Source of the DNA: Croceicoccus gelatinilyticus
GTDB taxonomy: Bacteria; Pseudomonadota; Alphaproteobacteria; Sphingomonadales; Sphingomonadaceae
Assembly (NCBI RefSeq): GCF_018398395.1
Contig: NZ_JAHCBF010000007.1
Span: 62,001-126,000, forward strand
Length of the DNA: 64,000 nt
Direction: 5' to 3'
Made by a program: the position numbers and the translations under genes
Shown: one piece after another, positions 16,684 through 24,902 of the stretch
Layout: every line of letters starts with the position of its first letter
Position numbering within the stretch: position 1 is the stretch's first letter
The notes under the pieces: generated by a model
The model's database searches: none
Told to the model about the DNA's origin: nothing
The model's input: the letters and a program-made list of their open reading frames with translations, nothing else

Positions 16684-17924
16684 GCCGCAAACAGCTCCAG
16701 CTGCTCGGCCTTCGGAGCGATCAGCGCCTTGAGGTCCGCCCGGTCGGTCAGCAGCACCGGCCGCCAGTCCACGGTCACGATGAACGGCTGCACCTTCTTT
16801 ACCGAGACGGTGAGCTTGGCGACATCCTCCAGCCTCAGCCGCCGGTGCCGCCGCGCCATCAGGATCTGGCCCACAGCCCGCGTCCCCAGCCCCGGCACGC
16901 GCAGCAGCGCCTCTTTCGGGGCACGGTTCACATCGACGGGAAAGCTTTCGCGAAATTTCAGCGCCCAGGCGAGCTTGGGGTCGATGTCGAGCGGCAGCAT
17001 CCCGTCCGCGCCCGCCGCCTGCGCCACCTCGTGCGGGGCAAAGCCGTAGAAACGCATCAGCCAGTCCGACTGGTAGAGCCGGTGTTCACGGATCAACGGC
17101 GGACGCTTCAGCGGCAGGACCGCGCTGGCATCGGGGATCGGCGAGAACGCGCTGTAATAGACGCGCCGCAGCCGGTGGCGGGTGTAGAGCGAGCTGGCCC
17201 GCGTCACGATATCGGCATCGCTGGCGGCATCCGCGCCGACGATCATCTGCGTCGATTGGCCCGCAGGCGCGAATTTCGGCGCGTGGCGGAACCGCTTCTT
17301 CGCGTCCTTTGCCTCGACAATCGCAGACTTCATCCCCGCCATCGCACCATCGATCTGGCCCGCGTTCTTGTCGGGCGCGAGACGGGTCAGCCCCGCATCG
17401 GTCGGCAGCTCGACGTTGATCGAGACGCGGTCGGCATAGAGCCCGGCGCGGTGCACGATCTCGGGATCGGCCTCGGGAATGGTCTTGAGGTGGATATAGC
17501 CGCGAAAATCATGCTCTTCACGCAGGATACGCGCGGTTTCGACCAGCATCTCCATCGTGTGATCGGAACTGCGGATGATGCCCGAGGACAGGAACAGCCC
17601 CTCGATATAATTGCGCTTGTAGAAAGAGAGCGTCAGGTCCGCGACTTCCTGCGGCGTGAACTTCGCCCGCTCCACGTTGGAGCTCTTGCGGTTCACGCAG
17701 TAGTGGCAGTCGAACACGCAGTGGTTGGTCAGAAGCAGCTTCAGCAGCGAGATGCACCGGCCATCGGGCGCATAGGCGTGGCAGATGCCCACACCCTCGG
17801 TCGAGCCGATACCCTTCCCGCCCCGACTGTCGCGCTTGCTCGTCCCCGAAGACGCGCACGAGGCATCGTATTTCGCCGCGTCGGCAAGGATCTTGAGCCG
17901 GTCGAGAGTGGACTTCTGCGCCAT
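16680..17924 (-). CDS. Putative DNA modification/repair radical SAM protein
   Basis: This is a radical SAM protein of the family genetically linked to DUF4130/UdgX; its reaction is not known. The 414 residues carry the cluster motif C69-x3-C73-x2-C76 (CVFDCHYC), the radical SAM barrel up to about 330, and a helix-hairpin-helix DNA-binding motif at about 352-372 (VPGLGTRAVGQILMARR). The last residues are QLELFAA, where QLELF (408-412) fits the beta-clamp binding pentapeptide QL(S/D/E)LF. It is first in the operon, directly behind a LexA box that overlaps its ribosome-binding site. Confidence 0.88.
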   Translation of the reverse strand: MAQKSTLDRLKILADAAKYDASCASSGTSKRDSRGGKGIGSTEGVGICHAYAPDGRCISLLKLLLTNHCVFDCHYCVNRKSSNVERAKFTPQEVADLTLSFYKRNYIEGLFLSSGIIRSSDHTMEMLVETARILREEHDFRGYIHLKTIPEADPEIVHRAGLYADRVSINVELPTDAGLTRLAPDKNAGQIDGAMAGMKSAIVEAKDAKKRFRHAPKFAPAGQSTQMIVGADAASDADIVTRASSLYTRHRLRRVYYSAFSPIPDASAVLPLKRPPLIREHRLYQSDWLMRFYGFAPHEVAQAAGADGMLPLDIDPKLAWALKFRESFPVDVNRAPKEALLRVPGLGTRAVGQILMARRHRRLRLEDVAKLTVSVKKVQPFIVTVDWRPVLLTDRADLKALIAPKAEQLELFAA

Positions 17925-17926
17925 AT

Positions 17927-17941
17927 GTTCCTTTTATGTTC
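17927..17941 (+). promoter_or_regulatory. LexA box (GTTC-N7-GTTC) at the radical SAM operon
   Basis: GTTC-CTTTTAT-GTTC is a perfect alphaproteobacterial SOS box. It begins 3 bases upstream of the minus-strand ATG, so the minus-strand Shine-Dalgarno AAGGAA lies inside the operator. Confidence 0.88.
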
Positions 17942-18236
17942 TTATGACTGCCAAGCCAATATCCTTTGTGAATCGCTCCATCGCAAAATCGCACCTCTGG
18001 CCCTGACTTTGTCGTTCTTCGGCCGACTTCAGGAAATGCTTGAACCCGCTTGATAAATCCCGCGCATCTCGATCCGTTCAAACTTTCGTACGAAAGCCTA
18101 GGATTTCCGCCGTTTTTTCTTGGTTGTTAACCATTTCTGGGCCATAGTTGCGTCAACAGGCGGACAGGATTCGCCATCGCGGTCGGCCGCCCCGGACACG
18201 GCAGACCTGATCGCACCAGATTTTAAAGATAGAGAT
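17942..18236. other. Non-coding gap between imuB and the radical SAM operon
   Basis: No convincing gene is seen. The stretch should hold the minus-strand promoter of the radical SAM operon; a TTGGCA hexamer lies near 17950 on the minus strand but no clear -10 pairs with it. A T6 run sits near 18114-18119. Confidence 0.5.
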
Positions 18237-18255
18237 ACACGGACGGCCTCCGTGT
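18237..18255 (-). terminator. Hairpin downstream of imuB
   Basis: ACACGGA and TCCGTGT form a perfect 7-base-pair stem with a 5-base loop, about 45 bases past the imuB stop. On the minus strand it is followed by a moderately T-rich stretch (ATCTCTATCTTT). Confidence 0.5.
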
Positions 18256-18298
18256 GGGGGTGATGGGCTTCATGCACATCACCCCTTTTCTCTGCGCG

Positions 18299-19900
18299 TC
18301 ACCCGAACAATCCGTGCAGGAACCACTGCGGCAACCCGCCGCGCCCGTCTCCGGCAAGCCCCGCGCGATAGACCCAGTAGCGGCGCCCCTCCCCGTCCTC
18401 GATCCGGTAGTAGTCGCGAAGGCGCGTGCCGCCTTTCTCGCGCCACCATTCAGGCGCGATCCGTTCTGGCCCTTCCGCGCGCGCAACCTCGTGCAAGGTG
18501 CCGCGCCAACGGAAACGGCGGGGCAGCCCGTCGGGCGTGGCGTAAAGCACCTCGATCGTCTCGGCCCGGTCCAGCAGCTTCAGCGGGCGCTGGTGAAAGC
18601 GCATTTCCTCCTGCGCGGCGGGCAGCGGGTCGAGCGGGGCCTGCCATCGCTGGGCGCGTTCGGGCAAGTGGCTGGCGTGGGGCACGGGCCTGCGCACCGC
18701 ATCGGGGCCGAGCCGCGTGTTCAGCCGGTCGATGCAGGCGGCAAGGCTGGTGCCCTGTTCGCCCTCTCCCTCGCCCAGACGGCGTTGGGCAAGGTCCAGC
18801 GGTTCGGCCCAGGTCGCGGTCAGGCGCACCATTTCGAACCCGAAACCGGCCTCCAGGTCCTGAAGCTTTTCAGTGAAGAGGCGGCAGATATGCGCCGGAT
18901 CGCGGCTTCCGGCGGCAAGTTCGAGGCGGCGGCAGGCCACTTCGCCATCGACGCGCCAGCACGCGAGGTCGAGCCGGCGCGCGCCCTGCCCCCGCCCTTC
19001 GAGTTCGCGCACCATCGCGGCGGCCAGATCGCCGAGCACGATTTCCAGCAGCGGCAAGTGGCGGATCGGCTCCATCAGCCGGTGCTGCACCATGGCCGGA
19101 TGCTCTGCGATCACGGGCAGCAGCGGTTCGGGCACACGGCCCAGCAGCTGGTCGTGCCGCAGCAGCGGATTGGCCGCAGGCGTGCGCCGGTTGCGGAAAC
19201 GGCGGGATAGCGCATCGCGCCCGATCCCCGAAAGGTCGCCAAGCCGCTTCAGACCCAACCTGCGCAGGACGAGCAGGACATCGGCATCGAGGCGCAGCGC
19301 CGCCATCGGCAGCGAGGCCAGCCGTTCGGCAATGTCGTCATCAGGCGTCAGGATCGCGCCGGGCGGGCCGTGATGCGCCAGCGCCCAGGCCGCACCCGCG
19401 GTCGGCGCGATGGCGACGCGCGCGGTAAGACCGCGACTGTTCAGCATCGCCTGTGCATCGGCCAGCAGGCGTCGTTCCCCGCCGAACAGGTGCGCGGCCC
19501 CCGTCACGTCGACGATCAGCCCGTCGGGCGGGTCCATCGCGCTCCACGGGCCCCAGCGCTGCGCCCAGACTGCCATCTTTTCGAGGAACGCCAGATCGCC
19601 CGCCGGATCGGCAGGATGGGTCACGACTTCGGGACAGACCGCGCGCGCATCGGCCAGCATCGTTTCGGCGCGCACGCCCGCAGCCGCGCCTGCGCGGTTG
19701 ACGGCGGCAATGCGGGGGCCATGCGCGGTTTCGCGGATCAGCGCGACGGGGGCTGCGTCCTCGCCCTCTCCGTCCGCCAGCAGGCGACCGTCAGGTGCCG
19801 GACGCGCGCGCCGCCAGCGATCGATCGCCAGCCGGGCCAGCCAGATCGCCAGCACCCGGCGCGGCGGCGACGCGGGCGGCTTCAAGGCGACTTCGCCCAT
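18299..19900 (-). CDS. imuB: ImuB, Y-family polymerase-like mutasome protein
   Basis: This is the non-catalytic hub of the ImuA-ImuB-DnaE2 translesion mutasome. The start is the ATG at 19900 (MGEVALKPP); the open frame extends further upstream but only inside imuA. The 533-residue protein has a Y-family fold, yet the N-terminal strand reads VLAIWLARLAIDRW where active DinB enzymes have the metal-binding DMDxF. Helix-hairpin-helix motifs (LGLKRLGDLSGIGRDALSRRF) and a little-finger region follow, and a conserved C-terminal tail ends in the Trp/Tyr-rich WWREKGGTRLRDYYRIED. It overlaps imuA by 110 bases. No canonical clamp-binding pentapeptide was obvious. Confidence 0.93.
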   Translation of the reverse strand: MGEVALKPPASPPRRVLAIWLARLAIDRWRRARPAPDGRLLADGEGEDAAPVALIRETAHGPRIAAVNRAGAAAGVRAETMLADARAVCPEVVTHPADPAGDLAFLEKMAVWAQRWGPWSAMDPPDGLIVDVTGAAHLFGGERRLLADAQAMLNSRGLTARVAIAPTAGAAWALAHHGPPGAILTPDDDIAERLASLPMAALRLDADVLLVLRRLGLKRLGDLSGIGRDALSRRFRNRRTPAANPLLRHDQLLGRVPEPLLPVIAEHPAMVQHRLMEPIRHLPLLEIVLGDLAAAMVRELEGRGQGARRLDLACWRVDGEVACRRLELAAGSRDPAHICRLFTEKLQDLEAGFGFEMVRLTATWAEPLDLAQRRLGEGEGEQGTSLAACIDRLNTRLGPDAVRRPVPHASHLPERAQRWQAPLDPLPAAQEEMRFHQRPLKLLDRAETIEVLYATPDGLPRRFRWRGTLHEVARAEGPERIAPEWWREKGGTRLRDYYRIEDGEGRRYWVYRAGLAGDGRGGLPQWFLHGLFG

Positions 19901-20654
19901 CGGCCTCTTCCTCCCTGCTGATCCACCATGGCCCCGGCCTGACCCCGCGCGCACGGAACAGGTCCGCCTTCCAGCGCGGCGCACCGGGGGCCTGCGGGTT
20001 CCACCGCGACGGGCCCGAAGGCGCCGAGACTGCGTCCCACCGCATACGCGCCGCGCCCAGATCGCGCCTTGCATCGAGGCGCACCAGCCAGAGCGGCACG
20101 CCATGCCGTTCGGCCGCCAGCACGAGCCGGCGTGAGGCGGTGAAGTCCAGTTCCTTCGGGTTACCCGCGATCTCTCCGATCACGAAGGCAAGGTCTCGGC
20201 AGCGGATCCCTTCCTCCAGCGCGAAGAGCAGGTCGGCGGGGCTGTCGGCGCAGACATGGACCAGTCGGTGCCGCAAGTCGCGCGGCAGGCCAGGCAGATA
20301 GGGCCTGCCCCCCGCCTTGCGCGCAGCCTTGTCCTGCACCCAGAGGAACGGGCGTTCGTCGCTGCTTTCGGCAGGAACGTCGCGCGCGGGACCGATACGC
20401 GGCGCACCTTCGGCCAGCGCGATGGCAAGCGCCGCGCCCGTGGCTTCTCGCGCAGGGGCGAAGATGTCGCCCGCCCCGCGAAAGGGCGAAGCCGGGCTCC
20501 AGTCGTCCGCCCCCGCCTTTGCAGGCACGCTTCCCCCATCCCCCAGCCAGCGGGCGGGAGCGAGGCGGGCGGCCGGAAACAGCCCCTCCGGCAAGCCCTG
20601 AGGCACGGCGGAAGGTCCGTTCCCGCCGCGTGACAAGGCGGCCGAATCGGTCAT
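19791..20654 (-). CDS. imuA: ImuA, RecA-like mutasome protein
   Basis: This is the first gene of the SOS mutagenesis unit. The 287-residue product resembles the ImuA family of RecA/SulA-like folds (PFLWVQDKAARKAGGRPYLPGL, DLLFALEEGIRCRDLAFVIGEI, FTASRRLVLAAERHGVPLWLVR, and a C-terminal ARMRWDAVSAPSGPSRW). The ATG at 20654 has GGGA 7 bases upstream and a LexA box 27 bases upstream. The C-terminal 36 codons overlap imuB in another frame and are low-complexity Ala/Gly, so this tail may be unconstrained. Confidence 0.9.
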   Translation of the reverse strand: MTDSAALSRGGNGPSAVPQGLPEGLFPAARLAPARWLGDGGSVPAKAGADDWSPASPFRGAGDIFAPAREATGAALAIALAEGAPRIGPARDVPAESSDERPFLWVQDKAARKAGGRPYLPGLPRDLRHRLVHVCADSPADLLFALEEGIRCRDLAFVIGEIAGNPKELDFTASRRLVLAAERHGVPLWLVRLDARRDLGAARMRWDAVSAPSGPSRWNPQAPGAPRWKADLFRARGVRPGPWWISREEEADGRSRLEAARVAAAPGAGDLAGPAGDRSLAARASGT

Positions 20655-20680
20655 GGCAAATCCCGTGTGGAACGATCTTT

Positions 20681-20695
20681 GTTCTTATTATGTTC
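20681..20695 (+). promoter_or_regulatory. LexA box (GTTC-N7-GTTC) upstream of imuA
   Basis: GTTC-TTATTAT-GTTC is a perfect SOS operator with an AT-rich core, between imuA (-) and the stress gene (+). It is expected to repress imuAB until DNA damage. Confidence 0.92.
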
Positions 20696-20755
20696 CAGCA
20701 CTCTCGTCTATGCCCGCGCTTCGTCGCGTCGGGGATAGCGGTCGGCTCACCCCTC

Positions 20756-20780
20756 GGAACACAGGAGCGCCCGCTCCGTT
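20756..20780 (+). promoter_or_regulatory. EcfG-type general-stress promoter
   Basis: GGAAC at 20756-20760, a 16-base spacer, then CGTT at 20777-20780 is an exact match to the EcfG consensus GGAAC-N16/17-CGTT. It lies 28 bases upstream of the FMN-barrel protein. Confidence 0.85.
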
Positions 20781-20807
20781 GGTGAAGCAAAAGAGAAAGG
20801 ATCCGCC

Positions 20808-21293
20808 ATGAACTACGACAAGCACCCCGACCCCGAGAAGATGAAGCACGAATTCTGGGAAGAGCTTTCCGATTCGCCCTTCGTCATGCTTCAGCTCGAC
20901 AGCGATCCCGACAGCGCCGCACCGATGACTGCGCAGCTCGACAAGGATGCGAACAGCGCAATCTGGTTCTTCACATACCGCGACAACCGCTTTGCCAAGA
21001 TGGGCCCAGCGACCGCGACTTTCGCGTCGAAGGGTCACGAGGTCTTCGCACGCTTCCACGGTGTGCTGACCGAAGAAACCAGCAAGGAACGCCTCGACAA
21101 GCAGTGGGACAACACCGTCGAGGCATGGTTCCCCGAAGGCAAGAACGACCCCCGCCTGCTGCTGATGCGAATGGATCTTGGCGATGCCTCGATCTGGTCG
21201 GGAGACATGGGCCTGCTCTCGGTCGGCAAGATGCTGCTGGGCATGGATGTTACCGACGACGTAAAGGGCGGACAGGTCGAAACCGCGCTCTGA
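20808..21293 (+). CDS. General stress protein, FMN-binding split-barrel family
   Basis: This is a pyridoxamine-phosphate-oxidase-like protein of the general stress protein 26 group, 161 residues, cytoplasmic. The sequence starts MNYDKHPDPEKMKHEFWEELS and has the split-barrel pattern with SAIWFFTYRDNRFAKMGP. A flavin or a cofactor-like ligand is probable from the family; no enzyme reaction is assigned. The gene has an EcfG promoter directly upstream and AAAGGA before the ATG, and stands alone before a strong terminator. The regulatory site and family agree on a stress role. Confidence 0.88.
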   Translation: MNYDKHPDPEKMKHEFWEELSDSPFVMLQLDSDPDSAAPMTAQLDKDANSAIWFFTYRDNRFAKMGPATATFASKGHEVFARFHGVLTEETSKERLDKQWDNTVEAWFPEGKNDPRLLLMRMDLGDASIWSGDMGLLSVGKMLLGMDVTDDVKGGQVETAL

Positions 21294-21313
21294 TCCCGAC
21301 ACCAACCAACGAA

Positions 21314-21341
21314 AAAGGCCGCCCCCGACAGGGCGGCCTTT
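21314..21341. terminator. Bidirectional intrinsic terminator
   Basis: AAAGGCCGCCC and GGGCGGCCTTT form an 11-base-pair stem with a 6-base loop. T-rich sequence follows on both strands. It separates the stress gene (+) from the transporter gene (-). Confidence 0.9.
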
Positions 21342-21358
21342 CTCTTTATGAACAAACC

Positions 21359-22765
21359 TTACGAAGTCAGGCCGACAAACAGGATAGCTGCCAGGACGAT
21401 CGGGCAAGCCCAGCGCACCAGGAAGCGCCAGAAGATGTGTAGCGCGCCGTCCAGCCCGTTTTCAGAATCGACAAGCCGCGCATCGGCAATCCAACCCACA
21501 AGGATGCAGACCAGGATCGCGCCAATCGGCATGAACAGCTTTGCCGTCACGCCATCCAGAACATCGAACATCCCCTGCCCTTCGAACAGCGGGATGAAGC
21601 CCAGCGGGTGAAAATCAGCCAGCGTGTTGAACGAAAGCGCCGCCAGCGTACCGAGAATGCCCGCCGCGATAATCACGCTCAACGCGCAAGTACGGCGCGA
21701 AGCCTTGAACTTTTCCATCGCCCAGGCCGTCGGCACTTCGAGCAATGCAACAGAACTGGTCAGCGCCGCTACGGTCACCATCAGGAAGAACAGCAGACCC
21801 ACAATCGTCCCGCCGGGGATAGACTGGAACGCGACCGGGATCGTCTGGAACATGAGACCCGGCCCGCCATCGACCGCAAGACCGGCGGCAAAGACGATCG
21901 GGAAGATGCAGACGCCCGAAATCAGCGCAACCGAAGTATCCGCCGCGGCAATGATCGTCGACGTACCGGCAAGGTTCACATCGCGCCCAACGTAGGAGCC
22001 ATATGTCACCATTCCCGCAACGCCGAGCGATAGAGAGAAGAACGCCTGCCCCACGGCGGCCAGCATGACCTCGCCCGTCAGCTTCTCAGGCTCGAACGTG
22101 AAGAGGAAATCCATCGCCTCGCCGAAGGCACCACCGAACGCGCCATAGATCGTGATCGCGACCAGCAAGACGAAGAACACCGGCATGAGCCACACGGCCA
22201 TGACCTCGATCCCCCCGGAAACGCCGCGGATCACAAAGAAGCCTGTCACCGCAAGGAAGACGAGGTTGAGCCCGACCATGAGGCCAGCATTGCCCAGAAG
22301 ATCGGGGAAGAACGCGCGAATGGTATCGATCTCGACACCCTTGAAAGCGCCGCCCGATACGCCCGAATTCATGAGGTCGGCAATGAACTGCCAAACGTAG
22401 TAAAGCACCCAGCCACCGACTACGCAGTAGAAGCTGACGATCAGAAATGCGGCCAGAACGCCGATGCCGGCCACGGCTTCCCAATAGGGGGACGCACCGG
22501 ACTCGACCGCCAGCTTGCGCGCGCTCAGCGTCGGTGATGACTGGCCGTGACGCCCGATCAGCGTTTCGGAAAGCAGGACGGGCAGACCAATCAGCAGTAC
22601 GCAGAAGATGTAGAACAGGACGAAAGCACCGCCGCCGTTTTCGCCGGCCTCTGCCGGGAAGCGCCACAAATTTCCGAGCCCGACCGCGGACCCGATTGCC
22701 GCGAGCACGAACGCGGTCTTCGACGACCACCCCTCGCGCCCAGTTGCTCCGCCTGCTGCAGCCAT
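21359..22765 (-). CDS. Sodium-dependent transporter, NSS/SNF family
   Basis: This is an inner-membrane sodium symporter of the neurotransmitter:sodium family, 468 residues, about 12 helices. The N-terminal signature WSSKTAFVLAAIGSAVGLGNLWRFP is the unwound TM1 that binds sodium and substrate. GENGGGAFVLFYIFCVLLIGLPVL marks TM2. The start is the ATG at 22765, with GGGCAGGGAA upstream; the frame remains open beyond it but runs antisense into panB, which is a codon-use shadow. The substrate, probably an amino acid, cannot be told. Confidence 0.92.
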   Translation of the reverse strand: MAAAGGATGREGWSSKTAFVLAAIGSAVGLGNLWRFPAEAGENGGGAFVLFYIFCVLLIGLPVLLSETLIGRHGQSSPTLSARKLAVESGASPYWEAVAGIGVLAAFLIVSFYCVVGGWVLYYVWQFIADLMNSGVSGGAFKGVEIDTIRAFFPDLLGNAGLMVGLNLVFLAVTGFFVIRGVSGGIEVMAVWLMPVFFVLLVAITIYGAFGGAFGEAMDFLFTFEPEKLTGEVMLAAVGQAFFSLSLGVAGMVTYGSYVGRDVNLAGTSTIIAAADTSVALISGVCIFPIVFAAGLAVDGGPGLMFQTIPVAFQSIPGGTIVGLLFFLMVTVAALTSSVALLEVPTAWAMEKFKASRRTCALSVIIAAGILGTLAALSFNTLADFHPLGFIPLFEGQGMFDVLDGVTAKLFMPIGAILVCILVGWIADARLVDSENGLDGALHIFWRFLVRWACPIVLAAILFVGLTS

Positions 22766-22891
22766 GCGTGTCTTCCCTGCCCTTCTTTGATTTTGTCTCG
22801 GTAGAAACCGGTTTGGCGCGTTCTGCAACGAATTGTGGCTCGCGTCGAGGCGTGGTTTGCGACTTTGACCAGCTTCGCTAAAAGCACCGGC

Positions 22892-23767
22892 ATGTCCACG
22901 ACCTTCCAACTCGACACTTCGACCAGCCGGGCCAACCCGACGCCCGCCCCGATGAAGCGCCTGACGGTGCCCAAGATCATGCGCCGCAAGGTGGACGGGG
23001 TGACCGAAGAACCGCTCGTCATGCTCACCGCCTATACCGCGCGGCAGGCCCAGTTGCTCGACCCGCACTGCGACATGCTGCTGGTCGGGGATTCGCTGGG
23101 GCAGGTGATTTACGGCCTGCCTTCGACCCTCCCCGTCACGCTCGATATGATGGTCGCGCACGGCGCCGCCGTCGTCCGCGGGTCGTATCATTCGGTCGTC
23201 GTCGTCGACATGCCGTTCGGCAGTTACGAGGCGTCGCCGCAGCAGGCCTTCGAAAGCGCGAGCCGCATCCTGGCCGAAACCGGTGCGGCAGCGGTCAAGC
23301 TGGAAGGCGGACAGGCGATGGCCGAGACGATCCGTTTCCTGTCGCAGCGCGGCATTCCGGTCATGGCCCACGTCGGCCTCACCCCGCAGGCGGTGAATGC
23401 GCTGGGCGGTTACATGGCGCGCGGGCGCAGCGACGCCGAAGAAGCGAAGATCGTCGCCGACGGCAAGGCGGTGGAAGAGGCCGGCGCCTTTGCCGTCGTG
23501 ATCGAGGGCGTGGTCGAGGACATCGCCATCCGCCTCACCGAGGAAGTCGCCATCCCCACCATCGGCATCGGCGCATCGGCAAAGTGCGACGGTCAGGTGC
23601 TCGTCACTGAGGACATGCTGGGCATGTTCGAACGCGTGCCCCGCTTCGTGAAGAAGTACAACGACATCGCGGCAGTCATCTCGGAAACCGCCGCCCAATA
23701 CGCGGAGGAAGTGCGCGATCGCAGTTTCCCCGGCGAAGCGCAGGTCTATCCCGCAAAGAAGGATTGA
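22892..23767 (+). CDS. panB: 3-methyl-2-oxobutanoate hydroxymethyltransferase PanB
   Basis: PanB makes ketopantoate from 2-oxoisovalerate and methylenetetrahydrofolate, the first step of pantothenate synthesis. The ATG at 22892 gives 291 residues; an in-frame upstream start would add 19 atypical residues. Conserved segments include [61 protein letters not shown] and [11 protein letters not shown]. It has no pan genes beside it here. Confidence 0.96.
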   Translation: MSTTFQLDTSTSRANPTPAPMKRLTVPKIMRRKVDGVTEEPLVMLTAYTARQAQLLDPHCDMLLVGDSLGQVIYGLPSTLPVTLDMMVAHGAAVVRGSYHSVVVVDMPFGSYEASPQQAFESASRILAETGAAAVKLEGGQAMAETIRFLSQRGIPVMAHVGLTPQAVNALGGYMARGRSDAEEAKIVADGKAVEEAGAFAVVIEGVVEDIAIRLTEEVAIPTIGIGASAKCDGQVLVTEDMLGMFERVPRFVKKYNDIAAVISETAAQYAEEVRDRSFPGEAQVYPAKKD

Positions 23768-23835
23768 ACCAATCCGCCCTCGGATCGTTCGCCTGACATT
23801 GCCAGCCAACATCTCCTGACAGGATTTCCCCTACC

Positions 23836-24897
23836 TTGAAGACGCTCCTTGCCCATTACAAAGGCTCGTTCATTTTCACGTTCATCTGCCTTGCCTTGGC
23901 CGTCTGGCTGGGCTTCTCGCAGGGGAACGGGATTTCCGGCGTTTTCAGCGTCCTGTGGATCGTGGTGGTGCTCTCGATTCTCGAGGTATCGCTCAGCTTC
24001 GACAACGCCGTCGTCAACGCGACTGTCCTGAAAGACATGCCGCCCAAGTGGCAGCAACGCTTCCTGACCTGGGGTATCGCGATTGCGGTCTTCGGCATGC
24101 GCATCGTTTTCCCGCTCGCCATCGTCGGCATCGCGGCCAGCCTGAACCCGATCGAGGCGATCAATCTCTCGCTGAACGAGCCCAAGCGATACGAGGAAAT
24201 CGTATCATCCGCGCACACCGGCATCGCGGGCTTTGGCGGCGCGTTCCTGACCATGGTCGGCCTGAATTTCTTTTTTGACGGTGAAAAGGACATTCACTGG
24301 ATCCGCACGGTCGAGGAATTCCTGGCCAAGGTGTCAAACATCAAGGCGGCGGAAATCGCTATCCTCGTGCTCGGCCTCTACGGCATTTCGCTGATGTTGC
24401 CCGAGGAAGAGGCGCTGACCTTCGTGACCGCAGGCATGCTCGGCATCGTGACGTATATCGCGGTCGAGGCGATCGGCACCCTGCTCGACATGGCCGACAA
24501 CAAGGCGGCCGAAGGCGCGGCGCGGTCGGGCCTTGGTGGCTTCCTCTATCTCGAAGTTCTGGACGCCAGCTTCTCTTTCGACGGCGTGATCGGTGCCTTT
24601 GCGCTCACCAACAACATGCTGATCATCGCGCTCGGCCTGTCTATCGGTGCGATGTTCGTGCGTTCGATGACGATCCACCTCGTCCGCGCAGGAACGCTGG
24701 CGCAGTATCGCTACCTTGAGCACGGAGCCTTCTGGGCGATCATCGTGCTGGGCGTGATCATGCTGCTGACGGCGAAGTTTCACATTCCCGAAGTCATCAC
24801 CGGCCTGATCGGCGCGACGCTGATCATGATCTCGTTGTGGTGGTCGGTCCGCTACTCGAAACGCCATCCTGAAGAAGCGAACGCCACGGTCGACTGA
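23836..24897 (+). CDS. DUF475 integral membrane protein (TerC-like superfamily)
   Basis: This polytopic inner-membrane protein of 353 residues has about nine hydrophobic segments. The paired motifs SLSFDNAVVNATVL (about 53) and DASFSFDGVIGAF (about 242) are the acidic membrane motifs of the TerC/DUF475 superfamily, thought to bind metal ions. The start is a TTG with AGGA about 11 bases upstream. A role in metal homeostasis or tellurite-type resistance is possible but not shown. It converges on prsR with only 5 bases between stops. Confidence 0.85.
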   Translation: MKTLLAHYKGSFIFTFICLALAVWLGFSQGNGISGVFSVLWIVVVLSILEVSLSFDNAVVNATVLKDMPPKWQQRFLTWGIAIAVFGMRIVFPLAIVGIAASLNPIEAINLSLNEPKRYEEIVSSAHTGIAGFGGAFLTMVGLNFFFDGEKDIHWIRTVEEFLAKVSNIKAAEIAILVLGLYGISLMLPEEEALTFVTAGMLGIVTYIAVEAIGTLLDMADNKAAEGAARSGLGGFLYLEVLDASFSFDGVIGAFALTNNMLIIALGLSIGAMFVRSMTIHLVRAGTLAQYRYLEHGAFWAIIVLGVIMLLTAKFHIPEVITGLIGATLIMISLWWSVRYSKRHPEEANATVD

Positions 24898-24902
24898 GGC
24901 AG

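Noticed and set aside
16470-18053. 527-residue plus-strand frame across the radical SAM gene
   Set aside because: Composition is Arg/His/Gln-rich as in antisense shadows, and the minus-strand radical SAM Cys motif is decisive.
22766-23812. N-terminal extension of the NSS transporter frame over panB
   Set aside because: The transporter starts with a good ribosome site at 22765; the extension is antisense to the conserved PanB sequence.
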